Positions 57,137 to 64,000 of a DNA stretch of 64,000 nt are shown piece after piece. The stretch is from NCBI GenBank assembly GCA_902784865.1, contig CACZWL010000007.1, positions 1-64,000 on the forward strand, read 5' to 3'. Below the pieces are notes generated by a model that saw only the letters and a program-made list of their open reading frames with translations, did no database searches and was not told the origin of the DNA. Numbering within the stretch: the stretch's first letter is position 1; the number at the start of each line of letters is the position of its first letter. Origin of the DNA: an uncultured Bacteroidota bacterium. Its GTDB lineage: Bacteria > Bacteroidota > Bacteroidia > Bacteroidales > P3. A program made the translations under genes and the position numbers.

Positions 57137-59830
57137 TTACTTGATGATGAGTTTCTCGATTTTGTTGAAGCGGTCGTTGGTCACGCGGACGAAGTAGGCA
57201 CCAGCGGGGATGCTGCTGACGTTGATTTCGTTGCTGACCTCGGCATTGACCTTGGCGTTGTAGACAACGCGGCCGCTCATGTCGATGATGCTGCAGTCGA
57301 CAGTGCCGGTGACGCCGGTGAGGCTCATGCGGACAGTCGAGGTGGCAGGATTCGGGGAGAGGTGCAGGCGGGTCTCGGGAGCCATAGGATCGATACCGAC
57401 GAAGTCGCTGTACTCGGTGGTGGCGGAGATGTTGTAGGTGGTGGGGGCAGCCTCAACGTTGGCAATGTTGACGATGTAGTATTTGCGATAGAGAAGGACG
57501 GTACCGTCAACTTCGTCCGTCACGTTGTACTCTCTGGAGACCATGGAGACGCCAGTGGCGCTGATCTGCTGAGACTCGGTCAGAACCTGACCATTGAGCT
57601 TGACGCTGGTGATAACGCTGTGCTCGCCATCGGGAACGATGAAGATAACTCTGCCAGCTCCAACGGGGGTCTCGAACGACTCGTTGCAGTAAGCGTTGTT
57701 GGCAATCTCGGCATGGAAACTGTGGTCAGTAGTATTGTCGGAGCAGTCGATATAGATGCTGTTCTTGGGCATGTCAACATATTCACCGACGATCGGGCGG
57801 ATCATGGGCCAGTTGTTGAAGTGAGGATTCATGGAGAACAGCCAGTCGCCATTGTTGCCGACGTAGGGGTCGAAGACCAGCACGTCGTAGGGGCTGCCGG
57901 GCTCGGTCTGGGCATAGTAGGGAGCGGTCTGGGCGTTACGGTCAAGTCTTCTGATGGTGTCGGTATCGTCGACATAGTAGTACTGAGTGCCGGCAGGGGC
58001 GAAGTTACTGGTCGTGTTGATGACGTAGCCGAAACGGTAGGTGGTGTTGGGTTTCAGGACGGGCTGGGTGGGGAAGGAGAAGCTGACGGCATTGTAGTCG
58101 TCGCCAGGCAGGATGAAACCTCTGGTGGGGTTGGCCTCGGCGCCGCTCAGCGTGAAGGAAAGACCATCGATACCACAGTCAACATCCTCCCAAGAGAAGA
58201 AGGTACCATCATTGTTCAAGACTTCTTCGAAGATGAACGGAGTGATGCTGACACCGCTCAGGTTCTCAGCGGTGAGGGTGGTGGAGGGGATGATTTCCAT
58301 GCCGCGGAAGACGAAGTCCTCGGGGATGGTGCTGCCGGTGGTGTAGCGGACGTGCATCTGGTAGTGAGCCATGGTGTGGTGGTTGTCATCACCATCGAGG
58401 TAACCGTCATCGGAGTACTGGGGGGCGAAGAAGGAGCCACCAGCAATCAGGCCGTTATCGTGGGCCCAGCGGTAACCCTCGATGCGGGTGTCGTTGGCGC
58501 CATTGGGCTCGAGCAGGTCGGAGACGGTGTAGAGGACGGTGTCGTAGGGAGTCTGCAGGGCGTTGCCGCCGGTGACGTCAACAGCATAGTAGTTGGCACC
58601 GACGGTGCCGGTGGGCAGGCTGCGGCCCTGGAAACCGTTGGGAAGACCGTTCTGGCCATAGATGTTGTGCACGACGGCAGTCTCATGGTAGCGGATGTCG
58701 AGGGTGTCGATGTAGAAACCACGCTCGTCAACGGCCAGTTGCCAGATGGCGTCTACATTGCCGCCAGCGATGGTCTTGGGGGCGCTGGAGGCAACAGAGG
58801 TCCAGGTGGTACCGTTGCTGGAGGCCGAGATGTTAAGCGTGGCGTTGTTGATGGGGTTGTTGGTCTGGTTCTGAACCTGAGCACCGTAGGTGATGGGGAT
58901 GTTCATGTTCTGGGGGATGGTGCCGTAGATACCGTCGATGGCTCTGGTGCGGACAAGGTTCCAACGCTCGGCGGCGGTGTGCTCGACAATGGCGACATTG
59001 TCGACAGCCCAAGCATAGCCATAGGCCTGTGAGGTGCCGAGGTTGTAGAGGCGGATGCGGATTTCGACATTAGCCTCGTTGGCCAGGGCGATGGGCATGG
59101 TGTAGCCGGGGCGGATGGGGGCCACCACGTTGCTACCGCTGACGTCGACGCCGCGGACATTGATTTCGCGGGCATACCAGTTGCCATTGACCTTATAGTC
59201 GATATAGCAACGGTCGGCGAACTTGTAGAGAGCCTGGGTCATGCGGATTTCGATGACGCTGTTGGCGTGGGCCTTGGTCTTGGCGGGGAAGCCAATGTAG
59301 GCGTTGATGGCACCGCTCTGGGCATTGACATCGAGCATGGAGAAGAACATGAAACCGTTGTTGTCGCCGGCATAGCGCAGACCCATACCATATCTCATGA
59401 TGAATGCGGCACCGCCACCATTGACAGAGTCCCAGTCTGCAAAAGCAGGAGAGTTGTTGGCCAGAGTGGAAGCAAAGGAGGCAGAGTCATTGTAGCGCCA
59501 CCAATAGGAGTTGGCCACATTGGGGGTGTGGGCGTTGGCGTTGCCGACAGTGGTGTCGTTGATGGTCATGGAGGCAGTAATTTTGGCGTTCGTGCCATAG
59601 GTGATGCCTGTCATGTCAGCGGTGGAGAAATTGAAGCAGTGCAGCGTGTCGGCGTCATCGTCCTTCGAGAAGATCGAGGCCTTGTAGTCGACAGGCTTGT
59701 TCTTCATTTCCGACAGATTCAGGCTGCGCTGGATACCATCGGGGATGTGGCGGGAGAGGGTCCCGGGAGTCTGGGCAAAGGCGAGGCTGGCGCACATTGC
59801 GAAACTCAGAGCCATTAATGTTTTTTTCAT
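57137..59830 (-). CDS. Secreted protein with T9SS type A sorting domain (897 aa)
   Basis: The 897-residue protein has a signal peptide (MKKTLMALSFAMCASLAFAQ) and a large, Asn/Thr-rich, beta-sheet-like passenger. It includes a jelly-roll-like segment near residues 60-280 (GNWYAREINVRGVDVSG ... YGYAWAVDNVAIVEHT). The C-terminal sorting domain reads LHLSPNPATSTVRMSLTG ... SIPAGAYFVRVTNDRF, closing with KIEKLIIK. No protease or glycosidase motif is clear to me. It is exported to the surface by the type IX system. It is monocistronic, with its own promoter. Confidence 0.85.
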   Translation of the reverse strand: MKKTLMALSFAMCASLAFAQTPGTLSRHIPDGIQRSLNLSEMKNKPVDYKASIFSKDDDADTLHCFNFSTADMTGITYGTNAKITASMTINDTTVGNANAHTPNVANSYWWRYNDSASFASTLANNSPAFADWDSVNGGGAAFIMRYGMGLRYAGDNNGFMFFSMLDVNAQSGAINAYIGFPAKTKAHANSVIEIRMTQALYKFADRCYIDYKVNGNWYAREINVRGVDVSGSNVVAPIRPGYTMPIALANEANVEIRIRLYNLGTSQAYGYAWAVDNVAIVEHTAAERWNLVRTRAIDGIYGTIPQNMNIPITYGAQVQNQTNNPINNATLNISASSNGTTWTSVASSAPKTIAGGNVDAIWQLAVDERGFYIDTLDIRYHETAVVHNIYGQNGLPNGFQGRSLPTGTVGANYYAVDVTGGNALQTPYDTVLYTVSDLLEPNGANDTRIEGYRWAHDNGLIAGGSFFAPQYSDDGYLDGDDNHHTMAHYQMHVRYTTGSTIPEDFVFRGMEIIPSTTLTAENLSGVSITPFIFEEVLNNDGTFFSWEDVDCGIDGLSFTLSGAEANPTRGFILPGDDYNAVSFSFPTQPVLKPNTTYRFGYVINTTSNFAPAGTQYYYVDDTDTIRRLDRNAQTAPYYAQTEPGSPYDVLVFDPYVGNNGDWLFSMNPHFNNWPMIRPIVGEYVDMPKNSIYIDCSDNTTDHSFHAEIANNAYCNESFETPVGAGRVIFIVPDGEHSVITSVKLNGQVLTESQQISATGVSMVSREYNVTDEVDGTVLLYRKYYIVNIANVEAAPTTYNISATTEYSDFVGIDPMAPETRLHLSPNPATSTVRMSLTGVTGTVDCSIIDMSGRVVYNAKVNAEVSNEINVSSIPAGAYFVRVTNDRFNKIEKLIIK

Positions 59831-59942
59831 TTTGTTTGATTTTTGATGATTAATTGTTTATTTTGTTTCTTTCTTATTATCTTTCTCGTTTCCAGTTCAA
59901 TAAATCGGTTTTTAACACTTCCCCATACACTATTTCACGATG

Positions 59943-59950
59943 CAAATATA
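59943..59950 (-). promoter_or_regulatory. -7 box of the leftward T9SS gene
   Basis: The minus strand reads TATATTTG, an exact match, with a TTG 18 bases further upstream as a possible -33 element. Confidence 0.6.
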
Positions 59951-60071
59951 GACATTTTTTTTCACCCACAAGTTTTTTTTTGATTTTTTATGATTTTTTT
60001 TTTCAGCAGCCGCCGCACAATAAATTGGCTTCTTTTCAGTTATGGGATACAAAAGAAGTTTGCTGTCTGCT

Positions 60072-61718
60072 ATGAAATATAAAATAGGTATCATATATAT
60101 TATAATAGTCCTGACGCTGCTTGAGGCCTGCGGAGGCAGCCGCCCTGCGGCGACCCCGTCGCCTTACGCGCGCCAGCCCATCAAGGAAGTCACCGCCGAG
60201 CAGCTGGCTGCCGACGGCCTGCTCATCGACGCCCTGGCCTTGCAGGAGAGCGGGCGCACGGACCAGGCCCTCGATGCCTACGCCGCGCTGACGCGCAAGC
60301 ACCCCGATGCCGCAGCCGCGTGGTACGAGATGGGGCAGCTGCTCCTGCAGCGCGGATGGACTGACAGCGCCCTAGCCTGCGCGCGCCGCGCCGTCGACCT
60401 GCAGGGCGACAACGTCTGGTACCTCCTCGCCCTGGCCCAGACCTACGGCCGCCGCAGCGAGGCCAAGCCCCTCGCCGCCACCTGGGAGCGCATCGTGGCG
60501 CTGCACCCCGACGTCCTCGACTACCACTACGAGCTCTCCAACGCCTACATCTCGGCAGGCGACATCCCCGCCGCCGTCGACGCCCTCGACCGCGTCGAGC
60601 GCCGCATAGGCATCACCGAGCCCATCTCGCTGCAGAAGCAGCGCCTCTGGCAGGCCGCAGGCAAGGACGCCAAGGCCGTCAAGGAGATAGAGAAGCTGGC
60701 TGCCGCCAGCCCCAACGCCAAGCGCTACAACGCCATCCTGGCCGAGACCGCCATGCGCCAGAAACAGTATGCCAAGGCCAAGGCCTACTACGACCGCATA
60801 CTCCAGGACGACCCTGCCGACCCCTACGTCCACATACAGCTCGCCGAGCTCTACAAGGCCACCAACCAGCCCGACAAGGTCGACGCCGAGCTCCTTGAAG
60901 GCTTTGCCAACCCCCAGCTCGACAGCAAGAGCAAGATACAGCTGCTGCAAGGCTTCTACACCAACGAGGACTACGCAGGCCCCCGCAACCAGACCATCTT
61001 CCGCCTTGTCGACATGGCCATGGCCGGCGTCGCCGACAGCACCGAGCTGGCGGCCTACTACGGCAACGTGCTGATGTTCCAAGAGAAATACGCCGAGGCG
61101 GCACGCCAGTTCGAGCTTGCCCTGAACCGCGACAGCAGCGACTACGCCGTATGGGACCGCCTGCTGATTTGCCTGGCCGAGATGCCCGGCGACGACCCGC
61201 GCCTCGTGCCCTATGCCACCCGCGCCGCGGCGCTCTTCCCCATGCAGACCCTGCCGCACTTCCTGCTGGCTGTTGCCGCCATCGAGGACAAACGCTACGA
61301 CGACGCCCTCAAGGCCGCCCAGGAGGCCGAGCGCTGGGGCTTCAGCAAGGGATACCTCGAGGTCGACACCTACAACCTCATGGCCGAGGCCTACTACCGC
61401 ACCGGCCAGTACGACCGCTGCTGGAGCACCTTCGACCGCTGCCTCAAGCTGCAGCCCGACAACAGCGCCATACTCAACAACTACGCCTACTACCTTGCCG
61501 AGCAGGGGCTGCGCCTCGACGAGGCCGAGCGCATGAGCCGCCGCTCGCTCGAGACCGACCCCGCCAACGCCAACAACCTCGACACCTACGCCTGGATACT
61601 GCACCTCATGGGGCGCCACCGAGAGGCCCTGCCCCACATGCAGCGCGCCGCCGACAGCGACCCCGCCAACGAGACCTTCAGCCGCCACCTCAAAGCCATC
61701 AAAGACGCCATCCGATGA
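60072..61718 (+). CDS. TPR lipoprotein
   Basis: This 548-residue protein has the lipoprotein signal MKYKIGIIYIIIVLTLLEAC, with the lipobox Cys at residue 20. I chose the ATG at 60072 rather than 60042 because it gives the standard signal length. The mature part is a series of tetratricopeptide repeats (for example AWYEMGQLLLQRGWTDSALA, and near the end NLDTYAWILHLMGRHREAL). It probably scaffolds envelope proteins. Its stop overlaps the next start by 4 bases, and similar TPR lipoproteins often sit beside DUF4292 genes in Bacteroidota. Confidence 0.85.
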   Translation: MKYKIGIIYIIIVLTLLEACGGSRPAATPSPYARQPIKEVTAEQLAADGLLIDALALQESGRTDQALDAYAALTRKHPDAAAAWYEMGQLLLQRGWTDSALACARRAVDLQGDNVWYLLALAQTYGRRSEAKPLAATWERIVALHPDVLDYHYELSNAYISAGDIPAAVDALDRVERRIGITEPISLQKQRLWQAAGKDAKAVKEIEKLAAASPNAKRYNAILAETAMRQKQYAKAKAYYDRILQDDPADPYVHIQLAELYKATNQPDKVDAELLEGFANPQLDSKSKIQLLQGFYTNEDYAGPRNQTIFRLVDMAMAGVADSTELAAYYGNVLMFQEKYAEAARQFELALNRDSSDYAVWDRLLICLAEMPGDDPRLVPYATRAAALFPMQTLPHFLLAVAAIEDKRYDDALKAAQEAERWGFSKGYLEVDTYNLMAEAYYRTGQYDRCWSTFDRCLKLQPDNSAILNNYAYYLAEQGLRLDEAERMSRRSLETDPANANNLDTYAWILHLMGRHREALPHMQRAADSDPANETFSRHLKAIKDAIR

Positions 61719-62209
61719 AACACCGCCTGCCCCTACTGCTCCTTGCCGCGGCGACCCTCCTGGCCACGGCCTGCCACAGCCTCCGCAAGCCCGCCACGCA
61801 ACAGCCTGAGCCGCAGCCCGTCGAGGCCCCTGCGGCGCCGCGCTACACCCTCGTCGCCTTCGCCGGCACCGTCGAGGGGCTCTCCGTCTCCGGACAGGTG
61901 CGCATGGCGCAGGACAGCGTCATCTGGTGCAGCGTGAGCAAGCTCTTCGAGGTGGGCCGCGCCATGGCCACACCCGACTCCCTCTGGGTGCGCGCACCCC
62001 TGGTGGGCATCAACGAGCGCGGCACCTACGCCGCCCTCAAACGCCGCTTCGGCGTAGCCACCTCGTTCGACGACCTGCAGGAGATACTGCTCAGCGACGA
62101 CGCCGAGCAGCGCATCGCCGCCCTGGCCAAGAAGCTGGGCTACAAGGCCTCGGTGCGCATCACCCGCCGCGAGCAGGTCGACCGCCTGACGTTCCCGTTC
62201 CAAAAATAG
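61715..62209 (+). CDS. DUF4292-like lipoprotein (short)
   Basis: This 164-residue lipoprotein has a signal (MKHRLPLLLLAAATLLATAC, lipobox Cys20) and the DUF4292 pattern VSGQVRMAQDSVIWCSVSKL ... ATPDSLWV. Only the N-terminal half of the usual family length (about 250 residues) is present. DUF4292 proteins are thought to act in the outer-membrane lipoprotein pathway. It is translationally coupled to the TPR gene (ATGA overlap). An upstream frame reading through is not the real start. Confidence 0.72.
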   Translation: MKHRLPLLLLAAATLLATACHSLRKPATQQPEPQPVEAPAAPRYTLVAFAGTVEGLSVSGQVRMAQDSVIWCSVSKLFEVGRAMATPDSLWVRAPLVGINERGTYAALKRRFGVATSFDDLQEILLSDDAEQRIAALAKKLGYKASVRITRREQVDRLTFPFQK

Positions 62210-62217
62210 CACATGCC

Positions 62218-62964
62218 ATGAAAAAAATCCTCGCCGCAGCCCTGGCGCTTCTGCTGCACGGCGCCCTCGCCGCCCAGCACCACGCCCTGCGCATCGCCGA
62301 CACAGCGGAGTATGTCGTCGACAGCTACCTAACCATGCTCAACGCCGACGGCCTGCCCAAGGACAGCCTCCTCGTCATCGAGACCCTCGTCACCGTCCAC
62401 GGCTCGGCCGACGCCACCCTCATGCGCCGCTGGTACCAGCATCCGGGCATGTTCCGCATCGAGGTGGAACACAATGACTACCTGCAGTTTGCCATCTACA
62501 GCAACGGCGCCGGCCGCTACCGCCACTTCAACCCCCACGGCAGCACCTGGACCGACATCACGGCCGAGCAGTTCGCCCACCACCTGGCGGGCTACGACTG
62601 GCGCGGCCCCCTCTACGACTGGCGCGGCAAAGGCGCCTCCCTGGCCTGGAACGGCACCACCACCCTCAAAGGCCAACCCCTGCAGGTCGTCCAGGTCAAA
62701 GGCCCCGAGATGTTCGACCGCTACTACATGTTCGACCCGGCCAACAAGCTCCTCACCCTCATCATCGAAACCGACAGCGACACGGCCTCCTACCGCCGCG
62801 TCAACCCCAACCGCATCGACTGGAAGACCATCCACGAATACACGCCCGTAGGCCCCACCCTCATACCCACCCTCGAGAGCTTCATGCGCGGCGGCCACAT
62901 CACCTTCCTGCGCTCCACCGTGCGCCTGGCACCGCGCGACGAACGCCTCTTCAACAACGACTGA
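62218..62964 (+). CDS. Periplasmic LolA-like protein, function uncertain
   Basis: The 248-residue protein has a signal peptide (MKKILAAALALLLHGALAAQ) and a beta-rich body with MRRWYQHPGMFRIEVEHNDY, then WNGTTTLKGQPLQVVQVKGP and YYMFDPANKLLTLIIETDSD. This resembles the LolA/LppX fold used by outer-membrane lipoprotein carriers. It follows the DUF4292 gene by 8 bases and precedes tadA by 3 bases. A role in envelope lipid or lipoprotein handling is inferred. Confidence 0.68.
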   Translation: MKKILAAALALLLHGALAAQHHALRIADTAEYVVDSYLTMLNADGLPKDSLLVIETLVTVHGSADATLMRRWYQHPGMFRIEVEHNDYLQFAIYSNGAGRYRHFNPHGSTWTDITAEQFAHHLAGYDWRGPLYDWRGKGASLAWNGTTTLKGQPLQVVQVKGPEMFDRYYMFDPANKLLTLIIETDSDTASYRRVNPNRIDWKTIHEYTPVGPTLIPTLESFMRGGHITFLRSTVRLAPRDERLFNND

Positions 62965-62967
62965 CCC

Positions 62968-63417
62968 ATGGGCATACTCCTCGACCCCGACCAGCACTTC
63001 ATGCGCGAAGCCCTCCGCGAGGCGCGCCAGGCCTACGACGAAGGCGAGATACCCGTCGGCGCCGTCATCGTCTGCGACGACACCATCATAGCCCGCGCCC
63101 ACAACCAGACCGAGCGCCTGGCCGACGTCACCGCCCACGCCGAGATGCTGGCCTTCACCGCCGCCGCCGAGCACCTGGGCGCCAAATACCTCACGGGCTG
63201 CACCCTGTACGTCACCCTCGAGCCCTGCCCCATGTGCGCCGGCGCTTCGGCATGGACCCAAATCTCGCGCATCGTCTACGGCGCCGCCGACCCCAAGCGC
63301 GGGTTCGCCACCCTCGGCAACGCCATCCTGCACCCACGCACCACGGTGACCGCCGGCATCATGGCCGACGAATGCGCACAGCTGGTCAAAGACTTCTTCA
63401 AACAAAAGCGGGGCTGA
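62968..63417 (+). CDS. tadA: tRNA-specific adenosine deaminase
   Basis: This 149-residue zinc deaminase converts adenosine-34 of tRNA-Arg to inosine. It has GEIPVGAVIVCDD, the HAE zinc/catalytic motif in DVTAHAEMLAF, and PCPMCAGA with two zinc Cys residues. Length and motifs are complete. Its last codons lie inside a hairpin that also serves as terminator for the convergent rubredoxin gene. Confidence 0.94.
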   Translation: MGILLDPDQHFMREALREARQAYDEGEIPVGAVIVCDDTIIARAHNQTERLADVTAHAEMLAFTAAAEHLGAKYLTGCTLYVTLEPCPMCAGASAWTQISRIVYGAADPKRGFATLGNAILHPRTTVTAGIMADECAQLVKDFFKQKRG

Positions 63418-63431
63418 TCGCTCAGCCCCGC
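63408..63431 (-). terminator. Terminator of the rubredoxin gene, overlapping the tadA end
   Basis: GCGGGGCTGA and TCAGCCCCGC form a perfect 10-bp stem with loop TCGC. On the minus strand it is followed by TTTTGTTTG, so it mainly ends the leftward transcript. The tadA stop codon is in the stem. Confidence 0.75.
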
Positions 63432-63448
63432 CCCTCGTCTCTGCGGCC

Positions 63449-63610
63449 TTACTCGGCAAGCTCGAAATCGTCCTTGCCCACTCCGCACAACGGGCACACC
63501 CAATCGGCGGGGATGGCCTCGAAGGCAGTGCCGGGAGCAATGCCGCTGTCAGGGTCGCCGGCGGCGGGGTCGTAGACGTAGCCGCACACTTTGCAAACAT
63601 ATTTCTTCAT
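63449..63610 (-). CDS. Rubredoxin
   Basis: This short gene encodes 53 residues, starting [20 protein letters not shown], with the second metal pair in [14 protein letters not shown]. Two CxxC knuckles bind one iron. It carries single electrons, for example to peroxide- or oxygen-detoxifying enzymes. It has its own TATATTTG promoter and terminator and is therefore monocistronic. Confidence 0.97.
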   Translation of the reverse strand: MKKYVCKVCGYVYDPAAGDPDSGIAPGTAFEAIPADWVCPLCGVGKDDFELAE

Positions 63611-63655
63611 GTCTTTCAGTTTGTTAGGATTATTACTAGGTTAATTATCACCCTG

Positions 63656-63663
63656 CAAATATA
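63656..63663 (-). promoter_or_regulatory. -7 box of the rubredoxin gene
   Basis: The minus strand reads TATATTTG, an exact TAnnTTTG match, 45 bases before the start codon. Confidence 0.6.
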
Positions 63664-63714
63664 CAACTTTTTTTTTCACCGGCACAAAAAAAACGTACCC
63701 ACACGCGCGGCAGC

Positions 63715-63790
63715 GATGGGAAATAATGGGAAAGAGTCGAACCATTCACCTACCAGATACCTACCAGACACCTACCAGACACCTACTCCC
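63715..63790 (+). repeat. Dispersed intergenic repeat, partial copy E
   Basis: The copy starts GATGGGAAATAATGGGAAAG like copy D, then GAGTCGAACCATTCACC and three further ACCTACCAGA-type units in perfect 11-base register. Hairpin and end modules are missing. It precedes the rightward nucleotidyltransferase gene. The rest of the 351-base gap (63611-63961) holds only the rubredoxin promoter. Confidence 0.75.
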
Positions 63791-63961
63791 CCAATCACCG
63801 CAGCCACTCTATCCACTCTCCCGGCAAGGCAGAACCACCCCCCTGCTACGCACTGTCGCCCAGCACCTTGCACCAATTTTCACCTGGCGGCATACTATTT
63901 TCGCCCCGCTGGCGTTACTACCTGCATAAAGAACACCATTAATCAACCCAACACACACAGC

Positions 63962-64000
63962 ATGAAACCCACATTACTCGTACTCGCCGCCGGCATGGGC
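63962..64000 (+). CDS. Start of a nucleotidyltransferase gene (partial)
   Basis: Only 13 codons are in the window: MKPTLLVLAAGMG. LAAGMG is the nucleotide-binding start of sugar-phosphate nucleotidyltransferases. The rest is off the right edge, so the exact enzyme cannot be named. Confidence 0.6.
   Translation, partial: MKPTLLVLAAGMG

Overview
The window looks like a chromosome segment from a member of the Bacteroidales (phylum Bacteroidota). The reasons are the gene order of the division and cell-wall cluster (mraZ-rsmH-ftsL-ftsI-murE-mraY-murD-ftsW-murG-murC-ftsQ-ftsA-ftsZ), two proteins ending in type IX secretion (T9SS) sorting domains, an S46 dipeptidyl-peptidase, and many promoters with the Bacteroidota -7 box TAnnTTTG. 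The sequence alone does not let me name a genus.

Two compartments are visible. Positions 1 to about 14,250 are AT-richer and hold accessory genes. This block stops exactly at the 3' end of a tRNA-Leu(CAG) gene, which is followed by a second tRNA-Leu(GAG). I read it as the right end of an integrative element or genomic island whose other end, and any integrase, lie off the window. It carries: a leftward operon with a DUF932 protein, two unknowns and a winged-helix AAA ATPase; a rightward operon umuD-umuC-ADP-ribosyltransferase-NADAR; an unknown gene; a leftward regulator that joins a WYL-type regulator to an ECF sigma factor in one chain; and a rightward replication/modification block (two small unknowns with a repeated 5' leader, an unusual C5-cytosine methyltransferase, a NUMOD1-type protein with a methyltransferase-like segment, a RecA-fold ATPase and a degenerate NUMOD4/HNH protein).

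Positions from about 14,450 to 64,000 are GC-rich core genome. Leftward genes: a 1507-residue secreted protein of unknown function, prfA, a flippase, an EamA transporter and the whole dcw cluster up to mraZ. In that cluster murD is reduced to its C-terminal domain. Rightward genes: an S46 dipeptidyl-peptidase, an open reading frame that joins RpoN (sigma-54) to a signal-peptide-like helix and an M23 endopeptidase, ribH, fmt, HU, gpsA and an acyltransferase. Then come a leftward RecD-like helicase, secG and a TPR protein; rightward rpmH, rlmD, a T9SS-secreted repeat protein, apbE and yicC; a leftward T9SS protein; and rightward TPR, DUF4292 and LolA-like envelope genes, tadA, a leftward rubredoxin and the start of a nucleotidyltransferase.

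The strongest candidates for something new are: the mutasome/ADP-ribosylation operon; the WYL-sigma fusion; the RpoN-M23 fusion; the murD remnant; the methyltransferase that lacks a target-recognition domain next to a gene that may supply it; and a dispersed intergenic repeat family (three long and two partial copies). Every copy of that repeat points toward the gene downstream and carries ACCTACC units spaced about one DNA helical turn apart.
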